From the NCBI RefSeq assembly GCF_030272615.1, contig NC_081412.1, positions 101,867,796-101,931,795 of the forward strand: DNA of 64,000 bases, read 5' to 3'. The stretch's first letter is position 1; each line of letters opens with the position of its first letter. The DNA is from Cryptomeria japonica (taxonomy: Eukaryota; Streptophyta; Pinopsida; Cupressales; Cupressaceae). The notes below the pieces were generated by a model. The model searched no databases, had not been told where the DNA came from, and worked only from the letters and a program-made list of their open reading frames with translations. Made by a program: the position numbers and the translations under genes. Below are positions 32,340 to 45,185 of this stretch, piece by piece.

Positions 32340-35300
32340 CTAACTGATGTGGAACAAATACTTTTGGTTCATCTCCTGAAGTGGCAGTACCCCCAATTCA
32401 CCTCTTAAATGCACAAATGTAGTCTTTGGGAGAGGCTTGGTGAATATGTCTGCTAACTACTCCTTACAGGAAACATGTTCCAGTGCAATCTCTTTATTTT
32501 GAACCTTTTCCCTCAAGAAATGATACTTAAGCTCAAAATGCTTGGTTCTAGAATGTAAAACTAGATTCTTTGAAATATTGATAGCACTTTTGTTATCACA
32601 GAATATACTTACCGGTTCAGATACAGGGATTTTGAAGCCATTTAAAACATGCTTCATCTAGATTGTCTGAGTGCAGTTCATGAAAGCTGCAACATACTCT
32701 GCTTCCACTGTAGATTGAGAGATACAACTGTGCTTTTTACTCATCCATGAGACCAATCTACCACTGAGAAAGAATGCACCACTAGTTGTGCTTTTCTGGT
32801 CATCCACATTACCTACCCAATCAACATCTATGAATACTTTCAGAATGAAATCATTGTTGTATGGGTACCACAATCCATAGTCAATTGTTCCCTTCAGATA
32901 CCTAAGAATCTGCTTGAACTACAACCAAGTGGGATTCTCTTGGAATTTTCTGGAACTTTGCAGTAATTCCAACTGCATGTGCAATATCTGGTCTGCTATG
33001 CACTACATAATGCAACTTACCAATCATTCATCAGTATTCTTTCTCATCAACCAGTCTGGAATCATCCTCTTTTGACAATTTGCAACCGGTCAGCATCAAC
33101 GGGTTTTCTATCTTCCATGCCAAAGGTCTTCAACACCTCTTTGACATATTTGGACTGAGTGATAAAGATTCCATCTTTCATCTGCTCAATCTGCAGTCCA
33201 ATGAAGAACTTAATCTCCCCTATGAGTGACATCTCAAACTCTTTCTTCATCTCATTAGCAAACTCATGACTCATCTTGTCATCTCCACCAAAGATAATGT
33301 CATCAACAAAAACCTAATAGATCAAGATCTGATCTCCTTCAGACTTCAAGTAGATATTACTATCTTCACTTGTTCTCTCAAATCCAATCATCACAAGATG
33401 GGAATGTAGACGTTCATACCATGCTCCAGGTGCCTGCTTTAGACCATATAAGGCTTTATGTAGTCTTCACACCATATCACTATCTTCAGATAGGGAAAAC
33501 CCATCTGGTTGCTCTATATACACCTCTTCAAGTACACCATTTAGGAATGTAGATTTTACATCCATTTGATATACCTTGAATCCTTTAAAAGCTGTATATG
33601 CAAGAAGCATATGAACTCCTTCCAATCTGGCTACAAGAGCAAAGGTTTCTCCATAGTCTTCTCCTTCTTCTTGAGCATATCCTTTGCACACCAATCTGGC
33701 TTTATTCCTAATCATTGTGCCATCGTCATTCAGCTTGTTTCTAAACACCCATTTGGTGCCAATGACATTTTTATGCTCTGGTCTAGGTACCAAGGACCAT
33801 GTACCATTTTTCTTTATCTAGTCAAGTTCCCCTTCCATTGCCTTGATCCAGTCTTCTTCTTGTAAGGACTCCTGCATCCTTATCTCCTATGGTCTACTTA
33901 GGATCATGATTCAGCTTGACATACCGAGGAATGGTCTTTACTAGTTCTTCTTGCTTTTCCTCTTCATCCTCATCTTCATCAGTATCAACATTCACTAGTT
34001 CAGGAACACTGTTACTAGTACTTGGTTGACTGACAACTAGTTCCCAGAAGGTTGCAACCAGTTCATTTACAGCTTGCTCACTATCGGTTTCCTCAATTTT
34101 CTCAAAGGATTCATCAACTCTTACATTGATACTTTCCATAATTCTCTGAGTCCTATTCTTGTAACACTTGAGAGCTTTACTCTTGGTGGAATATCCTAGG
34201 AATATTCCCTCATCACATTTAGCTTCAAATTTGCCCTGATGTTCACTCCTCTTGATGTAACATTTGCTACCAAATGCCCTAAAGTATCTAACCACAGGTG
34301 TCTTACCAGTCCAATATTCATAAGGAGTTTTGTCCTTACCTTTCTTGATGACTACTCGGTTCATTGTGTAGACTGCAGTGCTCACCGCTTCTCTCCAAAA
34401 GGTGTGAGCTACCTTTCCTTGAATCAACATGGTTCTAGCTGCTTCAACCACAGTTTGGTTATTCCTCTCTACTAGGCCATTTTGCTATGGAGTTCGAGGG
34501 GTAGATAGTTGCCTCTTGATGCCAAATTCTTCACAATATCTGTTGAATTCACCAGAAGTGAATTCCCCCCCTTGATCAGTTTTGAGACACTTGATCCTTT
34601 TACCGTTTTCCTTCTCCACTAATGCTCTGAAAGATTTTAATTTCACAAAGGCTTCAGACTTGTCTTTCAAGAATGTGACCCACATCATTCTTGAGCAGTC
34701 ATCAGTGAGAATCATGAAGTACCTATCACCCTACACACTTCTAGTTTTCATAGGACCACACAAATCAGTATGCACAAGATCAAGCAAGTTGTCAGCAGTG
34801 AAAGATTTACCTTTAAAAGTTGAGGAAGACATTTTTCCCAATTGACACTCTCTGCACAAGGTATTATCCAGTTTGCTTAGCACTGACAACCCTCTAACTA
34901 CCTTGATCTTACTAGCCTTCACAATGTTATCAAAGTTTACATGATAGAGTCTCCTATGCCATATCCAGCTATCATCAAACTTAGCCATAAGACATGTACT
35001 TATATTTGAATTCAGATGAAATAGGTTGCCTTTGGTCTGCATGCCGATGGCCACCAATTCACCATCTTTTACTTTGATTCTGCAGACTCCATTCTTGAAT
35101 TCTAGAGTGAGGCCACTATCATTCAACTGGGCAACACTCAGAAGGTTGCGTCTGAGACCATCAACCCAGTACACATTGTCAGCACTACTCTTTCCATTCA
35201 AAGAGATGGACCCTCTGCCTTTGACCATGCATGGTGCATCATTGCCAAAGTGAACCACACCACCATCATACTCCTGCAAGGATAGAAACTTGCTCTGGTC

Positions 35301-35357
35301 ACCTATCATATGGTGAGAACAAAAATTGTCAATGATCCACTCACTAGAATTATCAAA
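32340..35357 (-). pseudogene. pol: Copia pol (Cop5), heavily broken
   Basis: Domains follow in order on the minus strand. The protease site reads WIIDNFCSHHMIGD, where DSG has become DNF (35322-35330), so the catalytic triplet is lost. Next come GAG-pre-integrase (NLLSVAQLNDSGLTL, IWHRRLYHVNFDN), integrase core (DDCSRMMWVTFLKDKSEA, GGEFTSGEFNRYC), integrase C-terminus (TPYEYWTGKTPVVRYFRAFG) and RT ([29 protein letters not shown], then VFVDDIIFGG near 33290-33320 just after a TAG). RNase H ends with KPLPKTTFVHLR. At least eight stops and several shifts separate open pieces of 60-192 codons. Confidence 0.88.
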
Positions 35358-36374
35358 CTAGGAAACAAGAGGCTTCTTGTCTGCCACATCTTCCTTTATA
35401 GCAACAAACACAATGTCTTCATTCTCTTCATCTTCTGATTCCTCATCTGTGACACCTTCATCAACTGCCACAAAATAGTATCTCCAGTTTCCTCCTTTGA
35501 ATTTCCTAAACCTTTCTAGTTTGTCCTTGTTATCGCCATTAGGATAGTTTATAGCAATATGTCCTATCCGGTTACAAGAAAAGCATTTCAAAGGTAGCTT
35601 ACCTTTGTATTTACTGGCTCCTTTAGGAAGCTTCCTGGCAAGGAGAGCTTCAAATTCCATCAGGATCTCCTCATCATTCATTTCTCTTCTTTGTCTAGGT
35701 TCACCACTAGTGCTAGCTTCTTTTCCTTTTCTGGATGGTATAGCAAAGGCTTTAAATGTTGATTCAATCTTTTGAACACTGCCATCAAAACTATTTAGCT
35801 CATAGGCTATCAACTTGGCTATGATGGAGTCCAAGAATACCTTAGTCTTGTCTATTGATCTCAACTCCTGAATAGCAACAACCCTTATTGCATAGACCGA
35901 CAACAGGGATCTCAGGACTTTGCTTACCACAATGGAATCTTCTATTTTTCCACCTGCACTCTTGATTTCTCCAACAACTATTTTGATTCTTATTCCATAC
36001 TGCTGGATGGTCTCACCTTCAACCATCTACATATCTTCAAACATCCCTCTCAAGCTTTCCTCCTTACCCTGTTTTACATGTTCATCACCACCATAGATAT
36101 TTTCAAGAGCATCCCATACCTCTTTGGGATTTACCTTATCCTGAACATCAATAAACTCAATGTCAGATAGACTACTAATAAGGGCTTCCATGACTTGCCC
36201 GTTTTCTTGTATCTCTCTCTTTTGGTCATCGGTAAGAGCACTGGTAGGGACAACATAGACATTCTCAACATAAATCGAGTGTTGAGCATCCATGCTTCTG
36301 ATGAATATCTTCATCCTATCTTTCCATATACCAAAATTCTCCCTGTTAAACTTTGGACCTTCCCTCTTCATCAT
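35358..36374 (-). pseudogene. gag: Copia gag (Cop5)
   Basis: ATG at 36374 (MMKREGPKFNRENFGIWKDRMK) starts 115 codons to a TAG, then 222 codons to the TAG at 35358-35360. The parts are the copia gag N-terminus, the UBN2-like capsid region (DSLRGMFE-like, IVVSKVLRSLLSVYAIRV) and a zinc knuckle CFSCNRIGHIAINY in which the last cysteine has become tyrosine. The family is related to Cop6 rather than to Cop2/Cop3 (shared GGDEHV and YKGKLPLKCF). Confidence 0.87.
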
Positions 36375-36429
36375 TTGACTGGGATCTTTACCTCAAGCAG
36401 TTAAGCTTACAACACAGAGGACTTAGAGT

Positions 36430-36441
36430 GCTCTGATACCA
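36430..36441 (-). other. Primer binding site of Cop5
   Basis: Minus strand TGGTATCAGAGC, exact, two bases from the LTR end. Confidence 0.92.
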
Positions 36442-36443
36442 AT

Positions 36444-38009
36444 TGATAACTCAATGGTGAATGAATAGTACCAAACCAGTACTGAGAGGGGGGGATGAAT
36501 CAATACAAACAAAATATTGTCCAAAACTGGTTTGATAGCAAATACTCCAAATGACTGGCAAGCAGTGACACTGGTTGAAATAGAGTGTAACTGGTAAGAC
36601 CCAGAACAACTAAAACAATCACAAACTAGTTACTCACTTAGCTTTCCTCTTAGCTCAATACTATAGTACCATTACATCCTCATGCATGAAAAGGTAAACT
36701 ATCATCAGATCTTCACAATAGTTAGTTCAATATGTTTTATAAATAGACATAAAACACAGAACCATCATATGCTTAACAAGTAATAACAAAGCATCACAAG
36801 ATAAAATCATCACACATCACACACATATTTTTCACATGGAAACCCAACTGGGAAAAACCACGATGGGGATGAATACCCACAAGCTACTTTTTGAACTCTT
36901 TAGAAGTCTGCTTTGTTAGGAGCCTTGTCCAGTTAAAGACATTACAATAGGTTCTGCTAAGAACCGATCCTGTTAGGGATCACCCGGTTAAGGGATGGTT
37001 ATAATACCTGGTTAAGGGTTAAACCCGGTTAGGGTTACCTTGTTAGAGGATTTCAAGAACTCAATAGCTAAAGGATCTCCAGAGCTCTATAGCTTCCCAG
37101 AACTCAATAACTTCAAGTTACCCTATTAAAGGATTTGTATCAAGCCGGTTAAGGCTACCCTGTTAAGGGATTTCACAACTATTGAAGTGGTTAAAGATCA
37201 ACAGGAATTACAATGATCTGATAACAACATTCAATGCTAATGCAGATCTGTTTTGGCTCCTCTTAACCTTCTGTACATTCACTTGGTAGGTATCTCTTCT
37301 TTCTTTTAGTCTGGTAAGAATCATGTATCACTTCCCTTGGATACACACATACAACTTTTGCCAACAACTTTAGAAAGAAACACAACATCGACCTTATAGG
37401 AAACAGACAAGTCAGTAGCAAAAACCCTAAACCCTAAACCTGTTAGGTTAAGCAATTCAAATGGTTCAATCCTGACCATTGAATCATACTACATTAAATG
37501 CAACAATCTTGAATCAATCTCAAGACATTCTCCATCGTCCATTATCCACCGATTTCATGGCTGCTGATAACCCATCATGCGTTATCACCGTTTAACAAAC
37601 TTTTCACATTCCCAAGGTAGATAGGGATAGTCTTCTTCATGCAAGATCCTTCATGTGCACAGGGCTTACGTGGAAACATAATTTGTTCTCTATTATACTA
37701 CTAACTCATCACACAAAGATCACCAATTGAGTCACACAAGCTTGAAGTACTCCAACCGAAAATCCTGAAGTGGAAACTACCTACCAACCGGTAGTGATAC
37801 AATGCTTCCATGTACTGGTTCCCATAACTACATGTCGGTTCACCTTGAACAAATATACTGCTTCACTTTGGCATTTATACTGGTTCACACATATGCCAGT
37901 TCTCTCTTCCCACATATCACATATGCTGGTTCAGTTCATATCACATATTGACATCAATGATAACATACAATATCATTATGTCCTTATATTGGTTCACATA
38001 ATGCCAACA
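36444..38009 (-). repeat. 5' LTR of Cop5
   Basis: 1566 bp, closely similar to 30563-32121 with scattered, mostly transition differences and a few short indels (for example near 37850). The GGTTAAGGG cluster is at 36980-37180. Confidence 0.92.
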
Positions 38010-38014
38010 CACCT

Positions 38015-40300
38015 CACTATTTGACCTTCTCTGAAGAAGATTACAATTCATTAAATCATCCACATAACCAACCATTGCATATTGAAGCCATGATCCACAA
38101 ACATAGAGTTAAACGTGTTTTGATAGATGGAGGCATAAGGTTGAATATATGTACTTATCATCTGCTTCCACAACTAGGATTCTCTAAAAATGTCATTGAT
38201 CCAGGCAAGAAAATAACAATTAAAGCCTATGATGAGGAAGAGAGGACCTCCAAAGGTCTGGTATCATTACCAATCAGAGTGGGACCGGTAGAGAGAGATG
38301 TCCTTTTCTAGGTTCTTGATATTCCATTGTCATACAATATATTACTGGGTAGGCCGTGGATTCATGAAATGAAGGTAGTACCATCAACATATCACCAATT
38401 CTTAAAGTTTCCTTATAACATAGCTAAAGTCAGTATTCCTGCTGATACAAATGTCATCTGTAATGCTTTGACAAAAGGTGTAGATACTTTTCTACCTCAT
38501 AATAGGGCAGCCTCTCCAAATGAAGATCCAAAAACATTGATGAAAGACTTAGAAAAGAGATTGAAGATTATAGATACTGGCATGGATGGCTACAAGATAG
38601 AACCGGTACTATCATTAGTTTCTCTCCCTCCATCACCAAAATAGTTGGGCAAACCATCAGAGGCTATGAGAACACAAACTTCAGCTTCGAATACCATATA
38701 TGATGGCCTCTTTGTATAGTCTTCTGCCTCCTTGGCAGATGAAATAGAAGAGGATGTTGTGCTTAACTGGCTCTTTAAGGAAGATAGTCCAAATGAGGAG
38801 GTATGACATTGTGAGATTTCCTCAAACCAATATGGTCATGGTTACAAAATGATTCAGTGCATGGGGTACTCAAGTACTGGTCCTTTGGGCAAACAAAAAG
38901 AAGGTATTACTGAACCAATTCAGCTACAAACCAAATCCACATATGATAAAGTCAGACTGGGATACAATCTGAAAAAGACATCAGAACAAAAACATGTTTC
39001 TAAGTCTAAGTGCTCGAAAAAGATGCCTTTAACATTACATGAAGCAGACACTAAACAAACAAAAGTAGAGTGTAGAAAAGAGAAAGAGGAATCAACAGTC
39101 AAGAAAGAAGAAATAGTCAGTGCTCAAGCTTTGATGGTATTAGCTACGATAATACAAGAAGTTGAGGTTCCTAAGGATATAAGAGATGAAGTCGTAAGAA
39201 TCAGAGAATTGTTTGCACCATTAAAAGTTCTAGTCCTAACTATCTTTCAGACACATCCACTACAGAAATTCCAGAAGAATCTAGTGGTGTCATAGATGAT
39301 ACTCAAAAGTTGATGTGCATAAAACTAGAGAAGGAAATACAAGAAATTAGACAAAAGAGGCAAGCAAATTATGAACAAGGATTGAAAGAAGGAAGAATAG
39401 CAGAAAGCTTCTCATCCATGTGCCCTTATCCTAAAACAGAACAAATCGGTTATAGTACTACACAGGAAGAGTTAGAAGATACAGAACAAGAACCAGTCAT
39501 CCGTCCAAAAGAAGCTGAATGGAGTAGACAACAAAAAATCACACAAACAATGAGATCATGTCAATAGGTGTGTCAAATACAAATGACAAATGAACCACAA
39601 CATGAAGGAACTTGTAGCATTAAAGATGTTAGTATTGATACCATACATATGCTTACTAAATCACCTAAAAGAGACTTGGAAACTTCATCTGATGACTCTG
39701 ATGATAGTCCTGTTCATGATGATACCCACTCAGCCTCAAATTCTGAATCATCTGATACAAACAATGAAAAGTTGCCAAATAGTCTTATTGTTGTTAAACC
39801 ATGATATGATGTCTAGTCCGGTGTACTAAACGATGTTACAAGTATGTCTATTATATTAGATCGATTAAATATTAACATGAACTTTAATAATCATGATCTG
39901 ACTCTTCCTGGTCTCGAGACACTTATGCAAGGTATCATTCTAGAACTTGACTTTTTGATCTGCAGCTGTGATAACAATACCGTGAACGCTCTTGAACCTA
40001 TCCAAAATTTGTCCTTAGTACATCTCAAATTGATTGACTGTACTTTAGCGAATCAACCCATGGATATACCTACTTTTGCCAATGACTATACGTTATCCTA
40101 TTATCTCAATGCAGTTGAACCTATAAACTCTTCCACCAGTGAACAGAGTGAAAATATGACTGAAGTGGATATCAAGTATCTTAGTTGTAAAAACAAGAAA
40201 ATAAAAAATAAAAGATCTAATGGCGAAAACCATATTGTGGCGGTGTCAAAATCTAAAAAAGAGAAAATAAAGGACGTACCTAAAGGTGAAAACCTCTTTG
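38015..40300 (+). pseudogene. pol: Tat-1 pol: protease and linker with G-patch-like motif
   Basis: This resumes the Tat-1 frame after Cop5. The aspartic protease site reads LIDGGIRLNIC (about 38117-38150); DGG is the usual form in this lineage. [13 protein letters not shown] (38333-38370) is the conserved protease C-terminal part. Stops occur at about 38309 and 38642. A glycine-rich segment (MGYSSTGPLGKQKEGITEPIQ, about 38858-38920) resembles the G-patch-like region of Tat/Ogre elements. The rest is a long, low-similarity, Ser/Asp/Lys-rich linker, broken by stops and shifts near 38810, 39293, 39565 and 39802. Confidence 0.75.
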
Positions 40301-41480
40301 AGGCACCTGAAGGTGAGATACTTGGTATACTACCCAGTCATTTTCAGGAGTGGTCTTCCATATTGATTGAGCCAACTCAACCAGTGAATATCGGAAATCA
40401 AGAGACACCACAAATCATTCACGTAGCTCAATCACTATCAATAGAAGAATTGAAGGAGTTCACTCAGCTATTCTCTGAAAAGAAAATAAACTTTACATGG
40501 ACGTACTCTAATATGCCAGGCTTAGATCTGAATCTCATTATGCACCATCTCTCAATCACACCACAAGTAAAACCAGTTAAACAAAAACTCCGTAAGATGC
40601 ACCCGCATGTAGCACTATTGGTCAAAGCTGAACTAGAGAAACTGCTCAAAGCTGGATTTATCAGAGCAATAGATTATGCTGAATGGATTTCCAACATAGT
40701 GCCTATGTCGAAGGCAGATAAATCTATCAGAGTTTGTACAAATTTTAGAGATCTCAACAAAGCATGTCTGAAAGATGACTTTCCATTGCCAAATATTGAT
40801 ATGATAGTCGACATGACGGCTAGGTATGAGATGTACTCACTAATGGATGGATTTTCCAGCTATAATCAGATTAAAATCACTCCTGGAGATCAAGAAAAGA
40901 TAGCTTTCACCTGTGCGTGGGGAACCTTTTGCTAGAACGTCATGCCATTTGGGTTAAAGAATGCAAGGGCGACCTATCAAAGAGCAGTTACAACTATCTT
41001 TCATGACATGATGCATAAGAATATGCAAGATTATGTTGATGACACCTTAGTGAAGACTATGAAAAGATCAACGCATATTCAAGAGTTAGGTCCTATACTT
41101 GACAGAATGGAAAAGTTCAAACTCTGATTAAATCCAAAGAAGTGTGCATTCAAAGTGACATCTGGTAAACTACTTGGCTACATCATTTCAAAGAAGGGAA
41201 TCGAGGTTGATCCTGAGAAGGTCCAAGTTATAATGGAAATGTTTCCTCCAAAGAACATTAGTCAAATGAGAAGTCTATAGGGACATCTCCAATCCATTAG
41301 AAGATTCATTTCTCAACTAGTAGACAAGGCTCAATGTTTTACAAAAGTATTGAGAAAAGGAATAATATATAGCTGGGATCAGTAGTGTGAACAACATCTT
41401 CAGCAGATAAAAGAGTACCTATCTAATCCATCGATATTGATGCCTCCTATTTAGGGTAAGCCACTAATCTTATATATATC
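40301..41480 (+). pseudogene. pol: Tat-1 pol: reverse transcriptase
   Basis: It includes TWTYSNMPGLDLNLIMHHL, KQKLRKMHPHVALLVKAELEKL and WISNIVPMSKADKSIRVC. RDLNKACLKDDFPLPNIDMIVD, YSLMDGFSSYNQI, FGLKNARATYQRA and the catalytic YVDD (41031-41042) follow. LNPKKCAFKV and LGYIISKKGIEVDPEKV complete the thumb region. Stops lie at about 40933, 41125, 41278, 41383 and 41452. The catalytic aspartates remain although the frame is broken. Confidence 0.88.
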
Positions 41481-42330
41481 AGCAACTGATTCATCATTGG
41501 GGGCACTTCTAGTGCAACAAGATGACAACAAAAAGGAACGAGTTATTTATTACATTAGCAGGACATTGGTGTCTTATGAAATGAGCTATAGTATAATAGA
41601 AAAAAACATGCTTGGCATTAGTCTTTGCATCACAGAAACTGAGGCACTATATGCTAGCACATTCAGTCAATTTGGTCGCTAAAATCAATCCACTCAAGTA
41701 TCTTCTTAATAAAGCAACACTCACCGGAAGATTGGCAAAGTGGGTTATGATCCTTACAGAGTTTGACATTGAATATGTGGAACGCAAAGCCATAAAAGGA
41801 CAGGTAATTGCTGATCAACTTGCTGAAGCTCCACTTCAGGATACTCAACCACTACACATCGAGTTCCCAGATGAATCACTAATGCATCTTACTCAACAAC
41901 CCTGGAAGATGTTCTTCGATGGTTCCTTTACTCAAAATGGTTTAGGTGCTGGCATATTATTCATTACTCCTTAGAAGTATTCAATTCCAAAGTCTTATAA
42001 GATTTGATTCCCTTGCACAAACAACATTGCAGAATATGAAGCTTTGGTGAATGGAATAAAACTAGTCACTGAATGGAAGGTTGTTGAATTACATATCTAT
42101 GGAGATTCTCAGCTGGTCATCAATTAGATCAATGATACATATCAGACTCAAGATGAGAAATTGATGCCTTACAAGAGGATGGTGGATGATCTCAAGAAAT
42201 ACTTTTTTGTATCATTCCAACAGATTCCTAGATCAGCGAACAGAGCAGCAGATGCTATGGCTACCTTGGCATCTATACCTGAGCTACATGAGTCTAATTT
42301 TTGCTTTGATTTCTTGGTGGAAGAGTTATA
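41481..42330 (+). pseudogene. pol: Tat-1 pol: RNase H plus second (archaeal-type) RNase H
   Basis: The first RNase H is YISATDSSLGALLVQQDD...RVIYYISRTL (41473-41570), then a one-base shift near 41612 and LRHYMLAHSV...LAKWVMILTEFDIEYV. About 150 codons later a second RNase H begins, WKMFFDGSFTQNGLGAGIL (about 41905-41960). It continues with NIAEYEALVNGIKL, IYGDSQLVIN, and the end SANRAADAMATLAS (42236-42277). Two RNase H domains in this order are diagnostic of the Tat lineage (Ogre, Retand, Grande and relatives). Stops at 41972, 42008 and 42127. Confidence 0.88.
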
Positions 42331-43650
42331 TTACCCCACTTATGATTCTCCTGAGACTCAAATAGTCTGTTCTATTATTGGACATGACTCATCCCGATAT
42401 AGCCACATCTATTCCTATCTATGCGATCAAATTATCCCTAAAAACCTTACTCATAACGAGAAAAGAAACCTAACTCAGAACGCTTCACGGTATGTTATCA
42501 TAGCTAATGATTTATTTAGACAAGGTTTGGATGGTACATTGCTTAGATGTCTAGAAACTAAAGAATCTAAACGTGCATTATCAGAAGTCCATGAAGGTAT
42601 TTGTGGATCTCATTCAAATGGTTTTACTTTAGTCGGAAACTATTATGAGATGGCTATTACTAGCTAGATATGGAAAAAGAAGCCATAAAATTTGCTAAGA
42701 CTTGTGAGAAATGCCAGCTTCATGAAAATCTCATACATGCCCCGACAAGGGACCTCATACTATTTATAACACACTGGCCTTTTTGGCAATGAGCCTTTGA
42801 TCTCATTGGTTAGATATATCCGGCTTCATCCAACAGACATAAATTCATCATAACTGCCACTGAGTATTTCACCAAGTGGGTAGAGGCAGTTCCACTCATC
42901 AAAGCAACTGGTAAACAAGTCGCCTTGTTCATCCTAAACTATATAATTTGTAGGTATGGGATACCTTCGTCCATCATGACTGATAATGGAGGACAATTCA
43001 ATAATAAAGATTTGGACAAGCTTTGTGAGAAATTCAAAATAAAGCAACACTAGTCATCAGTATATTACCCTCAAGGTAATGGACAAGCTGAGGCGTCTAA
43101 CAAAAACCTACTGACTATCTTGCACAGAACAGTGGACAAGTCTAGGAAAGATTGGCATCTGCAGCTCAATCCTGCACTATGGGCTTACAAAACAAGTATT
43201 AGAACACCTACTAGGGCTACACCTTTTTCTTTGGTGTACGGGTCCTAAGTAGTATTACCTATTGAAGTAGAAATACCATCTCTAAGAGTATCGTTGCAAG
43301 GTCTTGTTACTGATGAAGATCATAGAATATCTAGATTGCAAGAACTCGAATTACTAGATGAGCGTCAGCAAGTGGCATTTGATCATCTCAGAGTGTATCA
43401 GAAGAGAATGTCTAGAGGATATAACAAGAAGGTTCGACAAAGAGAATTTCAAGTTGGTGACCTAGTTCTGAGAGAAAATCCAAAAAATTAACAGTTTCAC
43501 GATATTAAAGGGAAGTTTAAACCCAACTGGCTAGGTCCCTACATTGTTACTACAGTATATGGCTCTGATGCCTATTGACTCTCAAACTCGGAAGGAGAAC
43601 AGCTCCCTGGACTGATTAACACCATCCACTTGAAAAAATTCTTTGCTTAG
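42331..43650 (+). pseudogene. pol: Tat-1 pol: integrase
   Basis: The H2C2 zinc region is HEGICGSHSNG...CEKCQLH (42589-42725), with a shift near 42630. The catalytic core includes FDLIG (42799-42810), MTDNGGQF (about 42979) and YYPQGNGQAEASNK (43065-43106), so the catalytic Asp, Asp and Glu are present. The C-terminal part is GYNKKVRQREFQVGDLVLR and WLGPYIVTTVYGSDAY. The end is TAG 43648-43650. Internal stops at 42790 (TGA), 42811 (TAG), 43051, 43246 and 43488 kill it. Tat-2 carries sense codons at several of these sites. Confidence 0.88.
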
Positions 43651-45185
43651 CACTCTCTGCTCTAGCAATCCTAAAAATTAGAAAAAGTCCTGAAGAAAAA
43701 AATATATAAAGAGAGAAATTGCCTTAGTGAAAACCTGGTAAATAGGCACCTTGGTAAAAACAAAAAAAAAGGAGTCTCTGCCAAGCAGGTGAAAACCTGG
43801 CAAATAGGTGCCTCTTGTACTTAAGCACTCCATCTATCAACGCAACGTTGGCATTTCCCACTTTCATGCATCTTTTGCTTTTGCTTGTAAATATTTTTAG
43901 TCACTTTTGTGACATCTTGGTTTGTTGGAACCTTCATGACTTGAAATTGATCAATGTTCTAGTCTTAGGTTACTCGACAGAGCACATTACATATCCTAAG
44001 CAGTGTCAACTAAGTCATTCTACTGTCAGTGAAACCTGGTCATCCACTCTGAGCCAGTTACCTATCTCCTAACTACCAAAGAGTTTATCACTGAGTTCAC
44101 AAGCAAAACAACATAACAGAAAAGAATCACTAAACAGTTTGAGCTATGAATGAAAATTTTCTTTGTATGTTGTCTTTTATATTGATTTTTTATTATTGTC
44201 CCTCTGAGTAACTCGAGGAAGTCTATTGTGACTAAGAGAAGCAAGGATTGGGGGTATAATATTTTCTTTGTTTTCTGCTTGTAGGAATAATCCCGATGAT
44301 CTGGAAGCATATATATTAGCTGGTTGTCTGTGATAAGAGCCTTCACATTAAGGTGAAATCACCTCACATACCTCGACTCCACTTATTTGTATGCTAGAGG
44401 GAGGTCCATATCATTTCTTTGTTTATTTTGAGGGAATTCCTTTATGATGCAATTCGGGTCCCTGTGAAATCTATCCAAGGATATGAACAAAAAAAGGGTC
44501 ATTGCAGAAAAGATAATTAAAATTGCACATTGAAAAGGAAAGGAACTCTAACCTGTCTGTTGTGTTTGTTATGCTCAGTGATGAATCTTAAGTATTTTAA
44601 ATCCAGTGACTAGGTTTAGGTTGCATTTTGCATATCATTTTGCATTTCATTCTACATTTTTGTGAATCTAGAGTGATTTCAGTATGGTAATAATCTCTTT
44701 ATCTTCTGAATAAGAGATGAAAGCATCATCATTTCTTATGCTAAGTGGTCTATTTATCATTATTTCTCTGATTGAGTACTTCTGTTTTGAGATGTTTAGC
44801 TGCATACATAACATTTCATATAGATTCATTCATTTCATTATTATTCATTTACATTGATCTTATTGCATAGAAAAATGAAAAAATTGCATTACTCATTACT
44901 CATTACTCATTTTCATTCATTTATTTGCATAAGAAAAGAAACAAAAACATAGACATCCATATTCATTTGCATTACATATAAAATAAAGCATATAGAAACA
45001 TCTCATAGTCAATTGACACAAGTACAATGAAGTCAAAATAGGTCTTGTATATATATATAATGTCAAGTATAAGAGTACAAAATGATTTCGAATGACATAT
45101 ACAAACTCCCATCGGAGCAAGAATTGTATCAGCTACAAAAAATGGGTGTGTCTACAAAAACTATCCTAGCTACAAAAAGAATCAT
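43651..45185 (+). other. Tat-1 spacer between pol and the antisense PMD gene
   Basis: Non-coding. GTGAAAACCTGG(T/C)AAATAGG(C/T)GCC occurs twice (about 43728 and 43789) and is conserved in Tat-2. A CATTACT/CATT microsatellite is near 44886-44925. No domain is seen in the short frames. Confidence 0.65.

Larger units (their letters stand above)
30563..38009 (-). mobile_element. Cop5: full-length minus-strand copia element
   Basis: LTRs at 30563-32121 and 36444-38009, a polypurine tract, degraded gag-pol and a primer site are all present. The perfect target duplication CACCT is at 30558-30562 and 38010-38014. It splits the Tat-1 polyprotein; with one CACCT removed the Tat frame is continuous, which confirms the boundaries. 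Confidence 0.93.
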
